Shown piece by piece: positions 12,541-24,024 of a DNA stretch of 64,000 nucleotides (the first letter of the stretch is position 1; every line of letters begins with the position of its first letter). Source of the stretch: Lunularia cruciata (lineage: Eukaryota > Streptophyta > Marchantiopsida > Lunulariales > Lunulariaceae); contig OX419761.1 in the NCBI GenBank assembly GCA_948567375.1, positions 9,834,243 to 9,898,242 on the forward strand. Direction: 5' to 3'. The translations under genes were made by a program, and so were the position numbers. The notes below the pieces were generated by a model. The model made no database searches. It was not told where the DNA came from and was given only the letters and a program-made list of their open reading frames with translations.

Positions 12541-13089
12541 GTATAACAACCTAATATTCCTAGCAGCTAGTGCATGTAGGAAAGTTTAATCTTTAGTCAC
12601 TATTTCAAATTTATGGTGATGAGTGAATCAACATACTTGTGTACCCAGTAGGACTTGTGTCCCACACATTGTTCTTTGGTGAACTTTGGTATCTCCACTT
12701 TCATTTTTCACTTCATAATAAGTTGGAGCTCCAACCGATAGAAAACCTCAACCTTGTCAATCCCCAAAGCTGAATACATTACATTAGCTACTGCCTCTTT
12801 TGAAGCTATGTGGCTATGTGAGTTCTTAGAGAGCCTCAACATTAATACTTCACATCCTACCCTTATACTTTATGATAATCAGAGTGTACTTGCTTTGGTT
12901 CATGATACTAAGCACCACAAGTGTCCTAGACATATATCAGTGCTTTACCATTTACCAAAAAAATAGTTGAAGACAACCGTGTATGTTTTCGATACTATCC
13001 TACTTTAGACATGATAGCAAATTTATTCACTAAAGCCCTTTATGGCCCAAAATTAAACTTACCCATGCTAGGCTTATTAAGAGGAGTAT
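12541..13089 (+). pseudogene. Ty1/Copia RNase H C-terminal part and PPT
   Basis: The C-terminal half of a Copia RNase H is readable: PKAEYITLATASFEAMWLCE at 12763-12822, LYDNQSVLALVHD, HHKCPRHI and NLFTKAL near 13020. The frame runs into TTAAGAGGAGTA (about 13077-13088), a plausible polypurine tract. What follows, TGTTGTGCAT, would be the LTR start. It belongs either to the first Copia element or to a third copy. Confidence 0.7.
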
Positions 13090-13193
13090 TGTTGTGCATA
13101 TATATATCACTACACAACATATATTGTTGTCAACATCACACACTATAAAAGCACAACTCACAGATAAGTCATACATGGACTCTAAAGTACCAC
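13090..13193 (+). repeat. About 105-bp direct repeat, copy 1 (possible Copia LTR)
   Basis: It starts TGTTGTGCATATATATATCA directly after the Copia polypurine tract. It contains an ACTATAAAAGC box near 13142 and ends GTACCACA. A diverged direct copy lies at 13646-13750, on the other side of a family B LTR. It may be the whole or the start of a short Copia LTR. Confidence 0.6.
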
Positions 13194-13645
13194 AATAATC
13201 AGTTTGTTTAGACAACTCAAATTACACTCAGTCAGATTAGTAATCAATCTGTCACTCAATAATCTACCAACAACTGCGTATTGATTACAATCAAGCCACA
13301 CCCACTCTAGTTAAGAGAATCCAGGTGACGCTCACTGGCATCTATCCACCATAGCCAGGAACTCGAAGGCTCAACATCAGGGAAGTGAGCTCCTTGGAGC
13401 TACACTTTGAAATTATAACCCTTGGACTTGAGCTAGGTCTCAACCCCTAACGGTCCTACTGATGGCACACCCAATGGTGCAAATAGTACAAATGACGGTG
13501 CGGCTTCCCATGTAGTAAGTACCCTGAACATGAAATTTGAGCGCTGACAAGTAGCCTATGAGTAACTACCAAAATACTCTTGACTACCAACACTACTACT
13601 CCAGAGTCCAAGCAATCTAGGCGTGATGCTACAAATGGCGTGACA
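13194..13645 (-). repeat. Family B LTR (minus-strand 3' LTR)
   Basis: 452 bp similar to the family B LTRs at 39262-39676 (minus) and 57031-57482 (plus, also 452 bp). On the minus strand it starts TGTCACGCCATTTGTAG and runs to AAACTGATTA, where the final CA is mutated. It is bracketed by the 105-bp direct repeat. Its position downstream of the family B integrase fits the 3' LTR of the minus-strand element. Confidence 0.78.
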
Positions 13646-13750
13646 ACTCTCATGCATATATACATTGCTACACAACATACATCATTGTAAACATCACACA
13701 CTATAGAAGCACAACTCACACATAAGTCATACATAGACTCTAAAGTACCA
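13646..13750 (+). repeat. About 105-bp direct repeat, copy 2
   Basis: Diverged copy of 13090-13193. It shares the block CTACACAACATA and the region ACATCACACACTATARAAGCACAACTCACA, and it ends TACCACAATT. It sits between the family B LTR and the family B pol frame, so it is either family B internal sequence or a second Copia LTR. Confidence 0.6.
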
Positions 13751-16700
13751 CAATTGCCACTCTAGTTGGCAGTTAGTTCCCTCCAACTCCAAATAGCCAT
13801 CTACACCAAGTATATGGTATACCTTATGGTGGGCAAAAGATCAAGAGGCCGGGTGCTATTGAGCCCCATTGTTAGTCACCTGTCTACAATCTATACCATA
13901 TAAAGGATGAACTAGCTATAAATTAAGTACATCTAGGACATAACTATTGTCCTTGAGGAACCACCGTGAGGGGAGGAGTCATACATGCCATATGACATCC
14001 TCTCAAACAACTATCATACACTAACATAGTAGTAGCTCTACCAAAAGAGCCACATAATATACACCGCAAGCCTACACGTACAAGCGCCAAGCTTGGGTCT
14101 ATAATACCATCAATGTTTGGGAGGTGGCATAACATATAATTGCGCACATAATCTTTCCAAAAACATCATCATGTCCTTCCAAAACGAGGACTCTAGATGG
14201 CAAAACCTCATGCACTCTTGAGATAGTGTGGCCTATAGAAACATCAAGTGTTGTTGGTGTTGTCTATTATAGATATACATAGTCACTTAGATGAAATCAA
14301 TGGATTGAGGGTCTATAACCTCCTCTTCTAATGGTAGCATAGCATAAGGTATCCCTATGGGGAGCAATAACCAAGTTGTCAAAGGCCATTGACATCACTC
14401 TCTAAAATATTCCTGCCCATTGAGAAAATGCACTCATCCATACATCTGAATCATCCAAGTCCAACACTATAGTAGCATCTAGATGAATGGCTATAGGTAA
14501 ATCTGGATCTTGTCCATAGAGTAGAAAGTAAGGAGAGAAGGATGCTAAGGAGGCTTTCCAACTATACCTATAGCTCATGGGCAACCAAGGTAACTGGAGA
14601 TCCCAATCTCCCTAGTGGCCTCTTTGCAAACCATACTTTTGCAAACCTCTCTTCATTGTCCAAACCACTCTTTGCTAAGCCATCTACCTCAGGATGATCT
14701 CAGGAGGTAGTACAATGATCAATCAAAGCCTTGTCACACAAGACCTGAAACTCCTCCAAGAACTCTATACTTTGATCGGTTAAAACCTCAGCTGGTGCAC
14801 CAAAATGACTAAGAACCCAATCCAAGAACAAGTAAGCTATCCCTTCATTGGACTTGTTAGGAAGTGCCACCAACTCAATTCACATGGAGAACTGCTCCAC
14901 AATCACCAAAACATACCTATGATGTCTCACAGTCAATGGCAAAGGTCCAACAAAGTCCAAACTCGAACGGGAACCCAAACCCATGATAGGTAATGGGTGT
15001 AATTGTGGCATAGGAGCATTAAATGAAGCTCTAACTCATTCACAAACCTCACATCTAGCAACAAACTATTGTACATCAGTCTGGATACCACACCACCAAT
15101 AATGACTCTAGAGCAAGTTATATGTATGTACGCTTTACTCCAAAATGTCCTAACTCCTCATGAGCATGACGGACTAACTGTGGTCTTTGAGATAGAAGTG
15201 GTACTACTTGCACTCTACCATCCTCCTATACACACAAAAGGTATTTGCACTCCAATCTGAATTGTCTGGCCTGGTGAAGAACACAATCTCTCTTCTTGGC
15301 CCCAATTATGCCACCTAGAACACAAGTACAAAGATAGTCCAACACTAAAACATCATGAATGTCTTGCTGAACTTTACCACTATCTCCATTCTTTGGATTT
15401 GTGACATCAATAACTCCTCCTCTATGCCTTGAGAGAGATACCACCAAAGTCTCAAAAAATATATAGAGAAAGGTGGATGCATGCCAACTTGGCACCATCT
15501 CCTCATTTGTCTCACCATGCCAATGTGCTCCAGATAATCTTGCAATCTGGAACATGGGTTTCTACTCAACTCATCTACATCATAATTCACCACTCCAAGT
15601 TTGTGAATAACCATGAAATCATAATCTTGTAAAATCAAAGCCCATTGTGTAAGCTTCCTTGAAAGCTTGTCAAACTCCATCAATCACTTCAATGGCTGAT
15701 GATTAGTGATGAGAATAAAAGTATTACCAAATAGGTAACATCATAAATGTGCTACTGCCTATATTGCTGCCAAGCACTCTCTCTCACATGAACTATATTT
15801 TGCCTCCATTGAAGTGTTGGAATGACTAGCATAGGCCACCACAAACTCCTTCCTCTCATCACCATTTTGGGTAAGCACTGCTTCAAGCCCCAACATACTC
15901 CAATCAGAGTGAACCTGAAATGGTCATCCTTTGATCGGTCTTCTCAAAATAGGAACAAATGTCAACCTCTCCTTGTGCTCTTTAAAGCTCTCTCTTGCTC
16001 ATCTCCCCAATACAACTCTCGTGTAAGTTTGGTCAGCCTTGTCAAGGCCATGGCAACGGCACTACATCCTCTTACATAATGGTGATAGAATTTTGCCAAC
16101 CCAAGGAATGCTCACACTCTGCTCACATCTGTAGGCCAAGGACTACTTGCAATACCCTCCTCCACCTTGGTCTGCTGAACACCAAGTCCTCCAAGGTAGA
16201 TAGTGTGACCCAAATACTCAACCTACTTGTGGAAGAATCCACACTTCCCAAGATGCAATTTGACTCCATGAGATCTCAACCTCTCAAACACCTCCAACAA
16301 ATGTCTCTCATGCTCCTCTACCGTAGTTCTATAGACCAAAATGTCATTAATATAACACCAAGCAAAACCCAAATCTAGCTAGGATCCTATCCATGACACT
16401 CTAGAACTCAATAGGAGCATTCTTTAACCCAAATGAGATAAGAACCTCCAAATGATAAGGGAAGAACCTCCACTGATATAATACATCCTTGCAATGAGGA
16501 TCAATAGCCCAAAATGCTATCTTGGACTTATCTTTGTCCCTAAATGACAATTGATGATATCTTGCTTGAAGATCCAAAGTGTTGAAGACCTTTGCATGCC
16601 CAATTGCATCAAAGATCCCCTCCGGTGTAGGCATGGTATACCTATCAGCCCTAGTCTGTTGGTTGATAGGACGGTAATCTCCCTACATTCGCCTATTTGT

Positions 16701-16894
16701 GTATTTTGCCTTGCATATCCTTCTTGGCTGGCATCATTGTAGCTGATGCATACTCTTCATGTGAAATCTCCACCAAACTAGCCTTGAAAAGGTCACTAAT
16801 CTGGCTCTGAATGAATGCTCTCTCCATGTCACTATATTGATAGGCACGTAGGAAAATTGGTATATTACTAGTCAGCTCAATCTTGCTTGAACAT
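13751..16894 (-). pseudogene. Family B Ty3/Gypsy pol remnant: RT, RNase H, integrase
   Basis: Minus-strand order is RT (about 16890-15690), RNase H (about 15683-15345) and integrase (about 15060-14400). RT matches the plus-strand family B copy at about 63080-63950. Its catalytic block reads YINDILVY (about 16330-16365), so the first catalytic aspartate has become asparagine by a single transition. RNase H shows LTQWALILQDYDF and VVNYDVDELSRNP. Integrase shows SYRYSWKASLASFSPYFLLY and GQDPDLPI near 14500. Frames are broken throughout. At 16894/16895 the sequence switches abruptly into a family A LTR, and about 750 bp that lie just upstream of RT in the plus-strand copy are missing from both sides of the family A insertion. 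Confidence 0.78.
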
Positions 16895-17873
16895 TGCCAT
16901 GATTGCTCCCACAATGCTTGGCTTAATGGGATCCCAATAAGACTCTACTTTGTAGCCATTGTTGGTTTGCAGGGCAAAGAATGAATTCCTAATTTCTACA
17001 ATGTCTTCTGCATCATCACACTTCATATAAAAAGTGACCCCGGCTGCATCTCTTGCTTCCTTCCCTCGTATTAACTTCCAATTTGACTCAGTCCATGAAG
17101 TTGGATTTCCTCTCTTCCCATTACTTTGGGGGATTTCTTACAATTACTTGCAACTATCTTTGCCATGCAACCTAGAAAACTAACATTACAATTCCAGGCC
17201 AGAAAGATCATACAAAGTCTGTTTATGACTTTGATTCTAGCTATGATGTCTAATTGCCAATTGCAAAACTCCTCACTGCAAGTGCATTCTTACTCTTCTT
17301 CACCATGATTCGCTCACAAGTTCTTTAACATTGGAAGATTATCCCCTCTTCTGGATGCAACACTCTAACTCCTTCTGGTCTTTTAAAAATTTCACTCTCA
17401 ATTTACCTCTTGATGTGCATTACTGTAGGATGACTACTCAAAAGGATAGGGTATCTACTTGACATGTTTGATTTCCTTGTGTGCAATCATAATTTTATAG
17501 TACTTTGGGGTGCAGTCATTCTCCAATCAATTTTAAAATCAACCACCACTTCTTCTACGTGTTGGTTTCCTGTCACTTTCAAAGTATTCCTCTCTTGCCT
17601 CTACTGTTTCTTTAAGTGTACTTTCTTGGCTGGCATGACACGTAGAAAGGTTGTTACATCTTCTTTGCATTGGCTTTCACTTTCTATTTCAAATATGCCC
17701 TTCTTTGGGTTTGTCTCCTTCTAAGCCCCATCCGACTTCCAATTCCTGGTCCAAAGTCAACTTCTTTGGGTTTACTCAAAAGACACGTAAGTTCATCTTT
17801 TCTTTGTGATTTGGCTTCCTCAACAGACTTCTTCTTCAAAAATCATCAAAACAAAAAGAATGTGGGTACTACA
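16895..17873 (-). repeat. Family A 3' LTR, truncated (first 979 bp)
   Basis: On the minus strand it starts TGTAGTACCCACATT at 17873, directly after the integrase frame and a purine tract. It covers the N-terminal third of the U3 reading frame and stops at 16895 in the conserved domain (around NGYKVE and the following DPI-type segment), where family B RT begins. The remaining roughly 2.8 kb, including promoter, R and U5, are deleted. Confidence 0.85.
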
Positions 17874-17888
17874 TACTTCCTTCCTCAA
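17874..17888 (-). promoter_or_regulatory. Polypurine tract of family A
   Basis: Minus-strand TTGAGGAAGGAAGTA lies immediately upstream of the LTR start TGTAGTACCC. It overlaps the last codons of integrase (LTFEEGSM). Its position defines the 5' boundary of the 3' LTR and hence the long-LTR interpretation. Confidence 0.82.
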
Positions 17889-19150
17889 ATGTGAGCATCC
17901 CCGCAAACACCGACAGTAACTTCTTTATACAATGTTGGTTCCATGGTCCAATATTTTGAACCCTCTACTTACTTACTTGGGTTGCAAATGGATTGCCTTC
18001 CAGGTCTACAAGATGAATAGATCCATTATCATAGATGTGCAGCACTTAGTATCGCTCCATCCACCTTGGATGCAGCTTGCCTGGAAAAAATATTTGGCAA
18101 TTGTCATACAACAACAATTAAATTGCCCTCCTGAACAGTAAGGGCATTGATTTGCTTATCATGCCTGACCTTCCATTGTTATTGAACCTCCTTTTTGATT
18201 TGCATTGCATCATCTCTTTTCTCTTCTAACCACATCAGTTGATGGATCTAAAGATCTTGGCTTTCTTCTTTTCACAATAGTTCTTCAAGAAGAATCCAAT
18301 ATGTTGGTACTCCGAATTCAATTGGTAGGATTGGATGCAATTTGTATGTCAAGAACTAAGGCATATTTTTAATGGTAATCTTTTTAACTCTTCTATATGC
18401 CCACAAAATGGTAGGGAACTTTGTGTCCCAATTGTAGACATAATTGATCGTCACCTTATTCAAAATTTGCATAACAATCCATTGGACTTCTCTGTTAGTT
18501 CATTTGCTTTTGGATTATAAGGAATCATCTTCCAATGTTTTATCTGGAGGTACTTGGTTAATGTTTCCACCATGGAGTTAAAAAAATGAGTCCCCCAATC
18601 ATTGACCAACTCTAGAAGACATCTGGAATGTGAAGGATGTTTGGAAAACAAATTTGGTGACTATTTCTACATCATCTCTCTGAATTGCCTCGACTTCAAC
18701 CATCTTGGTAGCATAATTAGTGCACACCAAGATGTATATCTTCCTTATGAATTGGGTCATCCATTGAATCAGACACACAATATCAATGCCCCATTCTCAA
18801 ATGGAGCCAATGGAAAAATTGGTCTCAAAGGCCACTAGGAAGTAGCAGTTGGCTTTCTTGTGCACTAGCAAGCATCACAACTTTGTATATAGGCGTGAGT
18901 ATCCTTGTACATCATAGGCTACCAAGATTTAAAAAGAAAGAAGAAAGAATCTTCTTTACAATACTTTTTAGGGCATAGTGTCCTCCCAATACTTCTGAAT
19001 GCAAGGACTTGATTTCTCCTCCAATTTTGTATCCCTCTAAGCATCTCCAAGGTACTTCATCTTTGCCCATCTTAAATAAAATGTTATTTTTTAGCTAGTA
19101 TGGTCCTATCTTCCTGAGGAAGACTGCACTCTACTCCGGTTCCAATCCCT
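17889..19150 (-). pseudogene. Family A integrase
   Basis: The minus-strand frame carries an N-terminal zinc-region remnant (LHSEVLGGHYALKSIV near 18960), a decayed catalytic core (about 18700-18350, for example WALLTMGGLIF-like and the IPYNPKANELTEKSNG block near 18500) and a C-terminal segment GSIHLVDLEGNPFATQ at about 17975-18025. The last residues FAGMLTFEEGSM (17909-17874) run over the polypurine tract and one codon past the LTR start, where a TAG stands in place of the TGG found in other LTR copies. Many stops make it non-functional. Order and motifs fit a Tat-type Gypsy integrase without a chromodomain. Confidence 0.78.
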
Positions 19151-20560
19151 CAAGACAATGGCAAGTATGCAGATCATGATATTTTGCCGACCTTGTACTT
19201 CACATTGCCATTAAATGGTATAACTCTTTATCAGGAAATTGATCATCTACTTCCAAGTCTTGGTCTTGAGTTTCCAACCTAGATAGGAAGTCTGCATTTG
19301 AATGCAAAGCTCCATTCCTTACTTGTATAGTGTATTTGAACTCTTGAAACAACAAGATCCATCTTACAATTTGCCCAAACAAATCCGCCTTCTTAACCAA
19401 ATGTTGTAGAGCACAATGGTCCACATAGAAGACAAACTTGTATCCCAACAAATAATGATGAACTTCTTGCAGGCGTACACCATTCCAAGTGCTTCTCTTT
19501 TAGTGGTTGAATAGTTTTTTTCTGAAATTCAAAGTTATTGGTTGGCATAATAAATCAAGTAATCCTTCTTCTTCTTGTCCTTCTAACTTAAGACCACTCC
19601 AATTGCCATGGACAAAGTGTCCACATACACATGGAAAGGGGCATCCCAATTTGGAGCCTGCATAAATGGTGCTTCAACCATTTTCTTCTTCATTTCTTTG
19701 AAAGCTTTTTCTTGTTCTGCTTCCCACAAGTAGTCTTTGGACTTCTTTCATAAGCTTTGTTAATGGTGTAGCAAGCACCATGTAGTTTGATACAAAGCAT
19801 TGTAGTATCCGACATGTCCCAAGAAGGCCCTCAACTCCTGAATATTTTTAGTGGATTACAAAGTTGAGATGACTTTCACCTTCTCAACATCAACTTCAAT
19901 ACCTTGGCTTGATACACCCAATGCCCTAGAAGAATTCTTTCCTTCATTGCAAAGAAGCATTTCTCCAAGTGTAATGACAAGCTGGCAAAATGACCCTTTC
20001 AAAAGTTTGGTGAAGGGAAACCAAATGTACTTCTCTTTGCCTAAACACACAAAAATCATCAATGAAGACTTTTACAAATTTTCATAGAAAATCTTTTAAG
20101 ATTACATTCATCATTTGCTAGAAAGTAGCGGGAGCATTACATAACCCAAAAGGCAGTTGATTGTAAGCAAAAGTGCCCTAATTGATAGTGAATGTGGTTT
20201 TTTCCTTATCCTCTTCTTGGATGTATTCTTGATTATAGCCTAAAAATACATCAAGAAAACTATAATAGGGATGACCAGCTACTTGGTCCAAAATTGTATC
20301 AGTGAAGGGCAAGAGATGATGATCCTTCCTTGTGACTGCATTCAACTTGCAAAAATCTTGGCACACTTGAATCTTCCCAGTCTTCTTCTTTGGAACAATG
20401 AAAATGGGGATGACCCATTCACTGCTCAAGATGGGAAAGATTATCCCGGCCCTTAATTTCATCTTTCACCTAAAGTGAGTACTTTGGGTTCAAGTGGTAC
20501 TGTCTTTGCCAAACTGGAATTGCATTTTCAACTAGATCAATCCAATGTTCCCCAAATTGG
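19151..20560 (-). pseudogene. Family A reverse transcriptase and RNase H
   Basis: RT begins near 20460 with LSSEWVIPIFIVPKKKTGK and VCQDFCKLNAVTRKDHHLLP. It continues with SFLDVFLGYNQ (about 20265-20230), YNQLPFGLCNAPATF (about 20165-20120) and the catalytic FIDDFCVF (about 20043-20072). RNase H is visible as KFVFYVDHCALQHLVKKADL (about 19440-19380) and ends with HSNADFLSRLE (about 19262-19300). These blocks are characteristic of plant Tat/Athila-type elements. Stops and small frame changes, for example just after 20178, make it a pseudogene. Confidence 0.84.
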
Positions 20561-21520
20561 CATGGAATACCCAGCATTTGATCAATAGACCAAGCAAATA
20601 CATCCTAATACTCTATAAATATGGCAATGTATCCTGCCAACTCCTCCAAAGTGATTGTCTTTGGAATCTTTAAAGTTTTTCTTTGGACAATACATTATCT
20701 TGACTGTCATTGGGGTTGATGACTCCTTCAACATGACTGACTTTGCTTAACTTGAGTTGAACTGCAGTCAAACCTCCTTCCTCCAAATTGGTTTCACCAG
20801 AGGCAATGTTGTATGGGTTTTTGTCTTTGACCTCTACCTCGTAGCACTCCAAGTAATTGACTTGGAGTGCAAGTTATCTTTGGAGTCACTTGAAGACAAA
20901 GACAATGAATTTTTGGATTCATCTTCATCTTTTGACAAAGTTGTTTCCCCAAGGTGGGGAACCTTTGTCCTACTCACAGTCACCAACTTTTGGTCTTCAG
21001 ATGAGATGCCCTTGAACCTCAACTTCTACTAGTGCTAATTTATAATAACTTAGGAAAGTACAACCAAGGTTTGCCAATCAACAACATATAACCAATTTTG
21101 GTTACTAGTTGTAACACAATGTAATTTAACTTGAAGGGCACTCCTCTAATGATCATAGTAATTTTTTATAGAATGCCCAAAGGCCGTCTCTTGGTTTGAT
21201 CCGCAAACTTCAGAATTTGGGGTGTTGGCTCACACGTAGTATACCCTAACTGATGTGTAGTGTCTTTTGTCATGACGTTCACACCCAACCTCAAATCAAT
21301 GGGTATAGATGTGATCATGGAGCTTGTGATCTCCATGTCCACTTCAAGAGATCCCAAACCTTCTTGTTCAATATGATAAATTGTTAGCAAGTCCTTCTTG
21401 GTCATCGCACTTACTTTCTTGAGGGCTACATCTAGCTGCTTCTTGTACATCTTGTTGTCCTCCCACAATTGCTTAAATGTGACATTTGCATTTGTGGATG
21501 CCAAATCTGCCACAATATCA
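20561..21520 (-). pseudogene. Family A aspartic protease and linker to RT
   Basis: The protease region at about 21310-21060 (minus) reads PIDLRLGVNVM, then LGYTTCEPTPQILKFADQ and RRPLGIL, and later a LLIGKPWL block. This is the Tat-type pattern in which a DxxSGVNVM-like active site is followed by LGxxxxEPxPxxLxxADQ and LLGRPWL. The nucleophilic aspartate is kept but the serine/glycine context is altered. The linker from about 21000 to 20561 is acidic (EDESKNSLSLSSSDSKDN) and has no recognisable domain. Confidence 0.72.
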
Positions 21521-23995
21521 TATTGGGGTACTTCCCCCCAACTTCACCTTCTTCACCTTTGTCTTTGGGTTTGGAGTCTCTCCTTGTTCAAATTGGACTT
21601 TGGGGTGCTTCAAAATGGTGACCAAAGTACCAATGGTCTTATCTTGAGGTTCTTTGGGTTTACCTACCTTGGCTTGCATCAAATTCTTTACTTTGGATTT
21701 GATGTCCACCAAAAAGACGGGAGGCTTTGTCTTTGTATCCTCCTCCACACTCGTTCTCGAGTTCATTATAATGCTTCTTTGATTTCTTTTTGCAAAGCTT
21801 TAGCTTTAGCTTTTGCTAGAATCTTTTCCTCCTTTGCAAAAAGAATAGTGTTTGGCCTCAATCTCTTTGCTTTTCATAAAGATGAAGAAGTAGTACTTGC
21901 TTCTTTGGGATCACGCTTCTTCTTACTCACACGTGTCTCAACCTTCAAAATTTCTAGGTCTGGTCATTTGCCTTTGGAAGACGGACTACATTCTTGAGAT
22001 CTCTCTTCCTCAAGTGTTAGACAATTTACATCTGTATCTCCTTTTGCCTATAGCGCATCTTGCTCAGCTAGGGTTTGCACATACTTCACCGGTGGCTTTG
22101 GGTTAGGAGGTTGCAAGCACTAATTTCCAATGTGGCCCAATCCCTTACAATTTCCTTAGAGTGGAACATATACAACTTGATGCCTCAGCTTAGGGCAATT
22201 CAGAGACCAATGGCCCATAGAGCCACAATTACAATAGACACCCAATGCAACATTTTGAGGCCTATTTTGGCCGCCCATTGGTGGTCTTTGTAGAAGAGCA
22301 TTATTGTTATACTCCCTTGGTCCATATCTTAGACCTTGATATGATGTGCTTGGTTGAGATTGTACCTCTTGGGTTTGGTACACTATCTCTTCTTCCTCAC
22401 TTTGGTCCCAACTTGGAACCCAATCAATTTGTTGCACTGGAAATGCATTACGGGTGAGACACTCCATGTTGGCATGACCTTACTTGCCACACGTAGTGCA
22501 CCATACATTTGGTCTGCCAAATAAAGGAGGCTTTCTTTGGTCCTTTGCCCTAATCATCTGGATCTTGAAATCTGTGAGCTCTTTTATAAGAGTCTCCAAC
22601 TTATTATCAGTCTTATTTACACTTTGTTTGGGGTATCAATGGCTTCTTTCCTCCTCATCTTTGTATTCTACTTTGCTTTAAATCTTTTCTGGATTCCAAA
22701 GAAGAACTTGAAGATGTGGAGGATTCCTCCAAAGAAGGAGATTTACTACAAGAAGCTCTTCATTTGGGCTTCTTGCCTTTCTTCTCCCAATTTCTTTGGT
22801 TTTTGGAAGAATGAGAGTAGGCCGCCTCATACCAAGCAACATGTTTGAGGACTTTGTCTAGGGAATTTAAGTTCCCCTCCTTGGCAAAGATATGAATCTC
22901 TGGTGACAATCTTCCAAGGAATCAGGTAATAGCTTGGGCATCGTAGTGACCTACCACATCAGATTGCTTTGGATCTTGGTTCAATAAGGCCATGAACCGC
23001 TTAGAGTAGTCTCTCAACTTCTCTTTCTTCCCTCTATCCAAATCATTGAGTGCCAAAAAGACACTCATGTTGTAATTGACTTCCTGGAATCATTCCAAGA
23101 AGCTATGTCTAAAGTCTGCCTACTTGGCTGGGCTGAACCATTTCTGGGTTACATGCATATACCAGCTCCAAGCTTTCTTTCAGAGCAGACTTGGGAAAAT
23201 GCACAACTGGTCAGTAGATTCATGCTCCTTATTGGCAAAGGAGATGACAAAGGAGATGAATTTTTTGATGAATTCATCAAGATCTTTATCTTGTTCCATC
23301 CTCTTGTACTTCTGGTAGGCATGTTGGGTTATGTGTCATTTTAAGACTCTAGAAGACAAGTTGCGGTAATGTGGGGCTTGATGGACCCAAGGTACTATGT
23401 GATCATTGTGCATTGAGTTCAACCCAAGGGTTCACCAAGTTCAAGATGGAGTCTTCATTCACAGATGGTTCTTCAGCTGGTACGTCGACTTCAACCCAAG
23501 TCAAAGACAAAGGTTCAATATCTTAAGTTGCCTCTTTGAGTTTCCTCTGAACAAGTTGAGGAAACATATGAAGAAGATATTGACACTCTTCTTCTGTTAG
23601 AATTTGTGCTATCTTTTCAAGTATGAATTCTTTGATGAAACTGGCTCCCTTGGTAGCTTTTGAGGAAGTCGGTTTACTGGGTCATAGCAAATCTTTTTGT
23701 CCAATTGTGTCTTTCTTCTTCTTGGGATTCAGAGATGCAAAGTAGCCTCACCACGCAATCTCTTGTTTCTACTACTCAAGGTCTTTCAAGGCTTCTTAAA
23801 CTTTGTGAAGAAGTTGCAAATTCAATGCCTCCTCCACTTTTGTCAAAGGTGATATGGCGCTTTTGGTGTTATTCTTCTTCATGATGCACATTTATTTATG
23901 AGCTCTCTCTTCTTGTTGTTCTCTTGATGCCAACATTTATATTGGTTGAATGCCTAATTTCAAATTTGGCTTTGTATTCTTCCATTTCCAAAATT
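21521..23995 (-). pseudogene. Family A gag with zinc knuckles
   Basis: A capsid-like retrotransposon gag segment is readable at about 23330-22850: DEFIKKF, then WYMHVTQKWFSPAKWADF, EEFQEVNYNMSVF-like, LRDYSKRFMALLNQDP. A first zinc knuckle, CTTCGKxGHANMEC, lies at 22459-22500 with a TAA where glutamine is expected. A second, CNCGSMGHWSLNC (about 22190-22250), has only one residue between its first two cysteines. A third weak one, NCKGLGHIGNxC, follows at about 22110-22150. Downstream (about 22000-21520) comes a lysine-rich, KPPVF-containing linker before the protease. The order PBS, gag, protease supports a real 5' LTR at 24025. Confidence 0.75.
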
Positions 23996-23999
23996 TGTA

Positions 24000-24017
24000 T
24001 CCCTAGCAGCGGTGCCA
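24000..24017 (-). promoter_or_regulatory. Primer-binding site of family A, tRNA-Asp type
   Basis: Minus-strand TGGCACCGCTGCTAGGGA starts 7 nt after the LTR end TTGTCACA. It matches the complement of the plant tRNA-Asp 3' end (TGGCGCCGTTGCCGGGGA, from general knowledge) at 14 of 18 positions. All four differences are transitions. A tRNA-Asp primer is common in Tat/Athila-type plant elements. Confidence 0.82.
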
Positions 24018-24024
24018 AAAATCA

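Noticed and set aside
13440-13760. A cysteine-rich minus frame (YDLCVSCASIVCDVYNDVCC) as a small cysteine-rich protein gene.
   Set aside because: It is the translation of the 105-bp repeat and the family B LTR. The same frame appears from the other repeat copy at 13030-13215.
21398-21997. A 199-codon open plus frame.
   Set aside because: It is the complement of the family A gag-protease linker and protease. The translation is hydrophobic without domains, and the minus strand carries the recognisable motifs.
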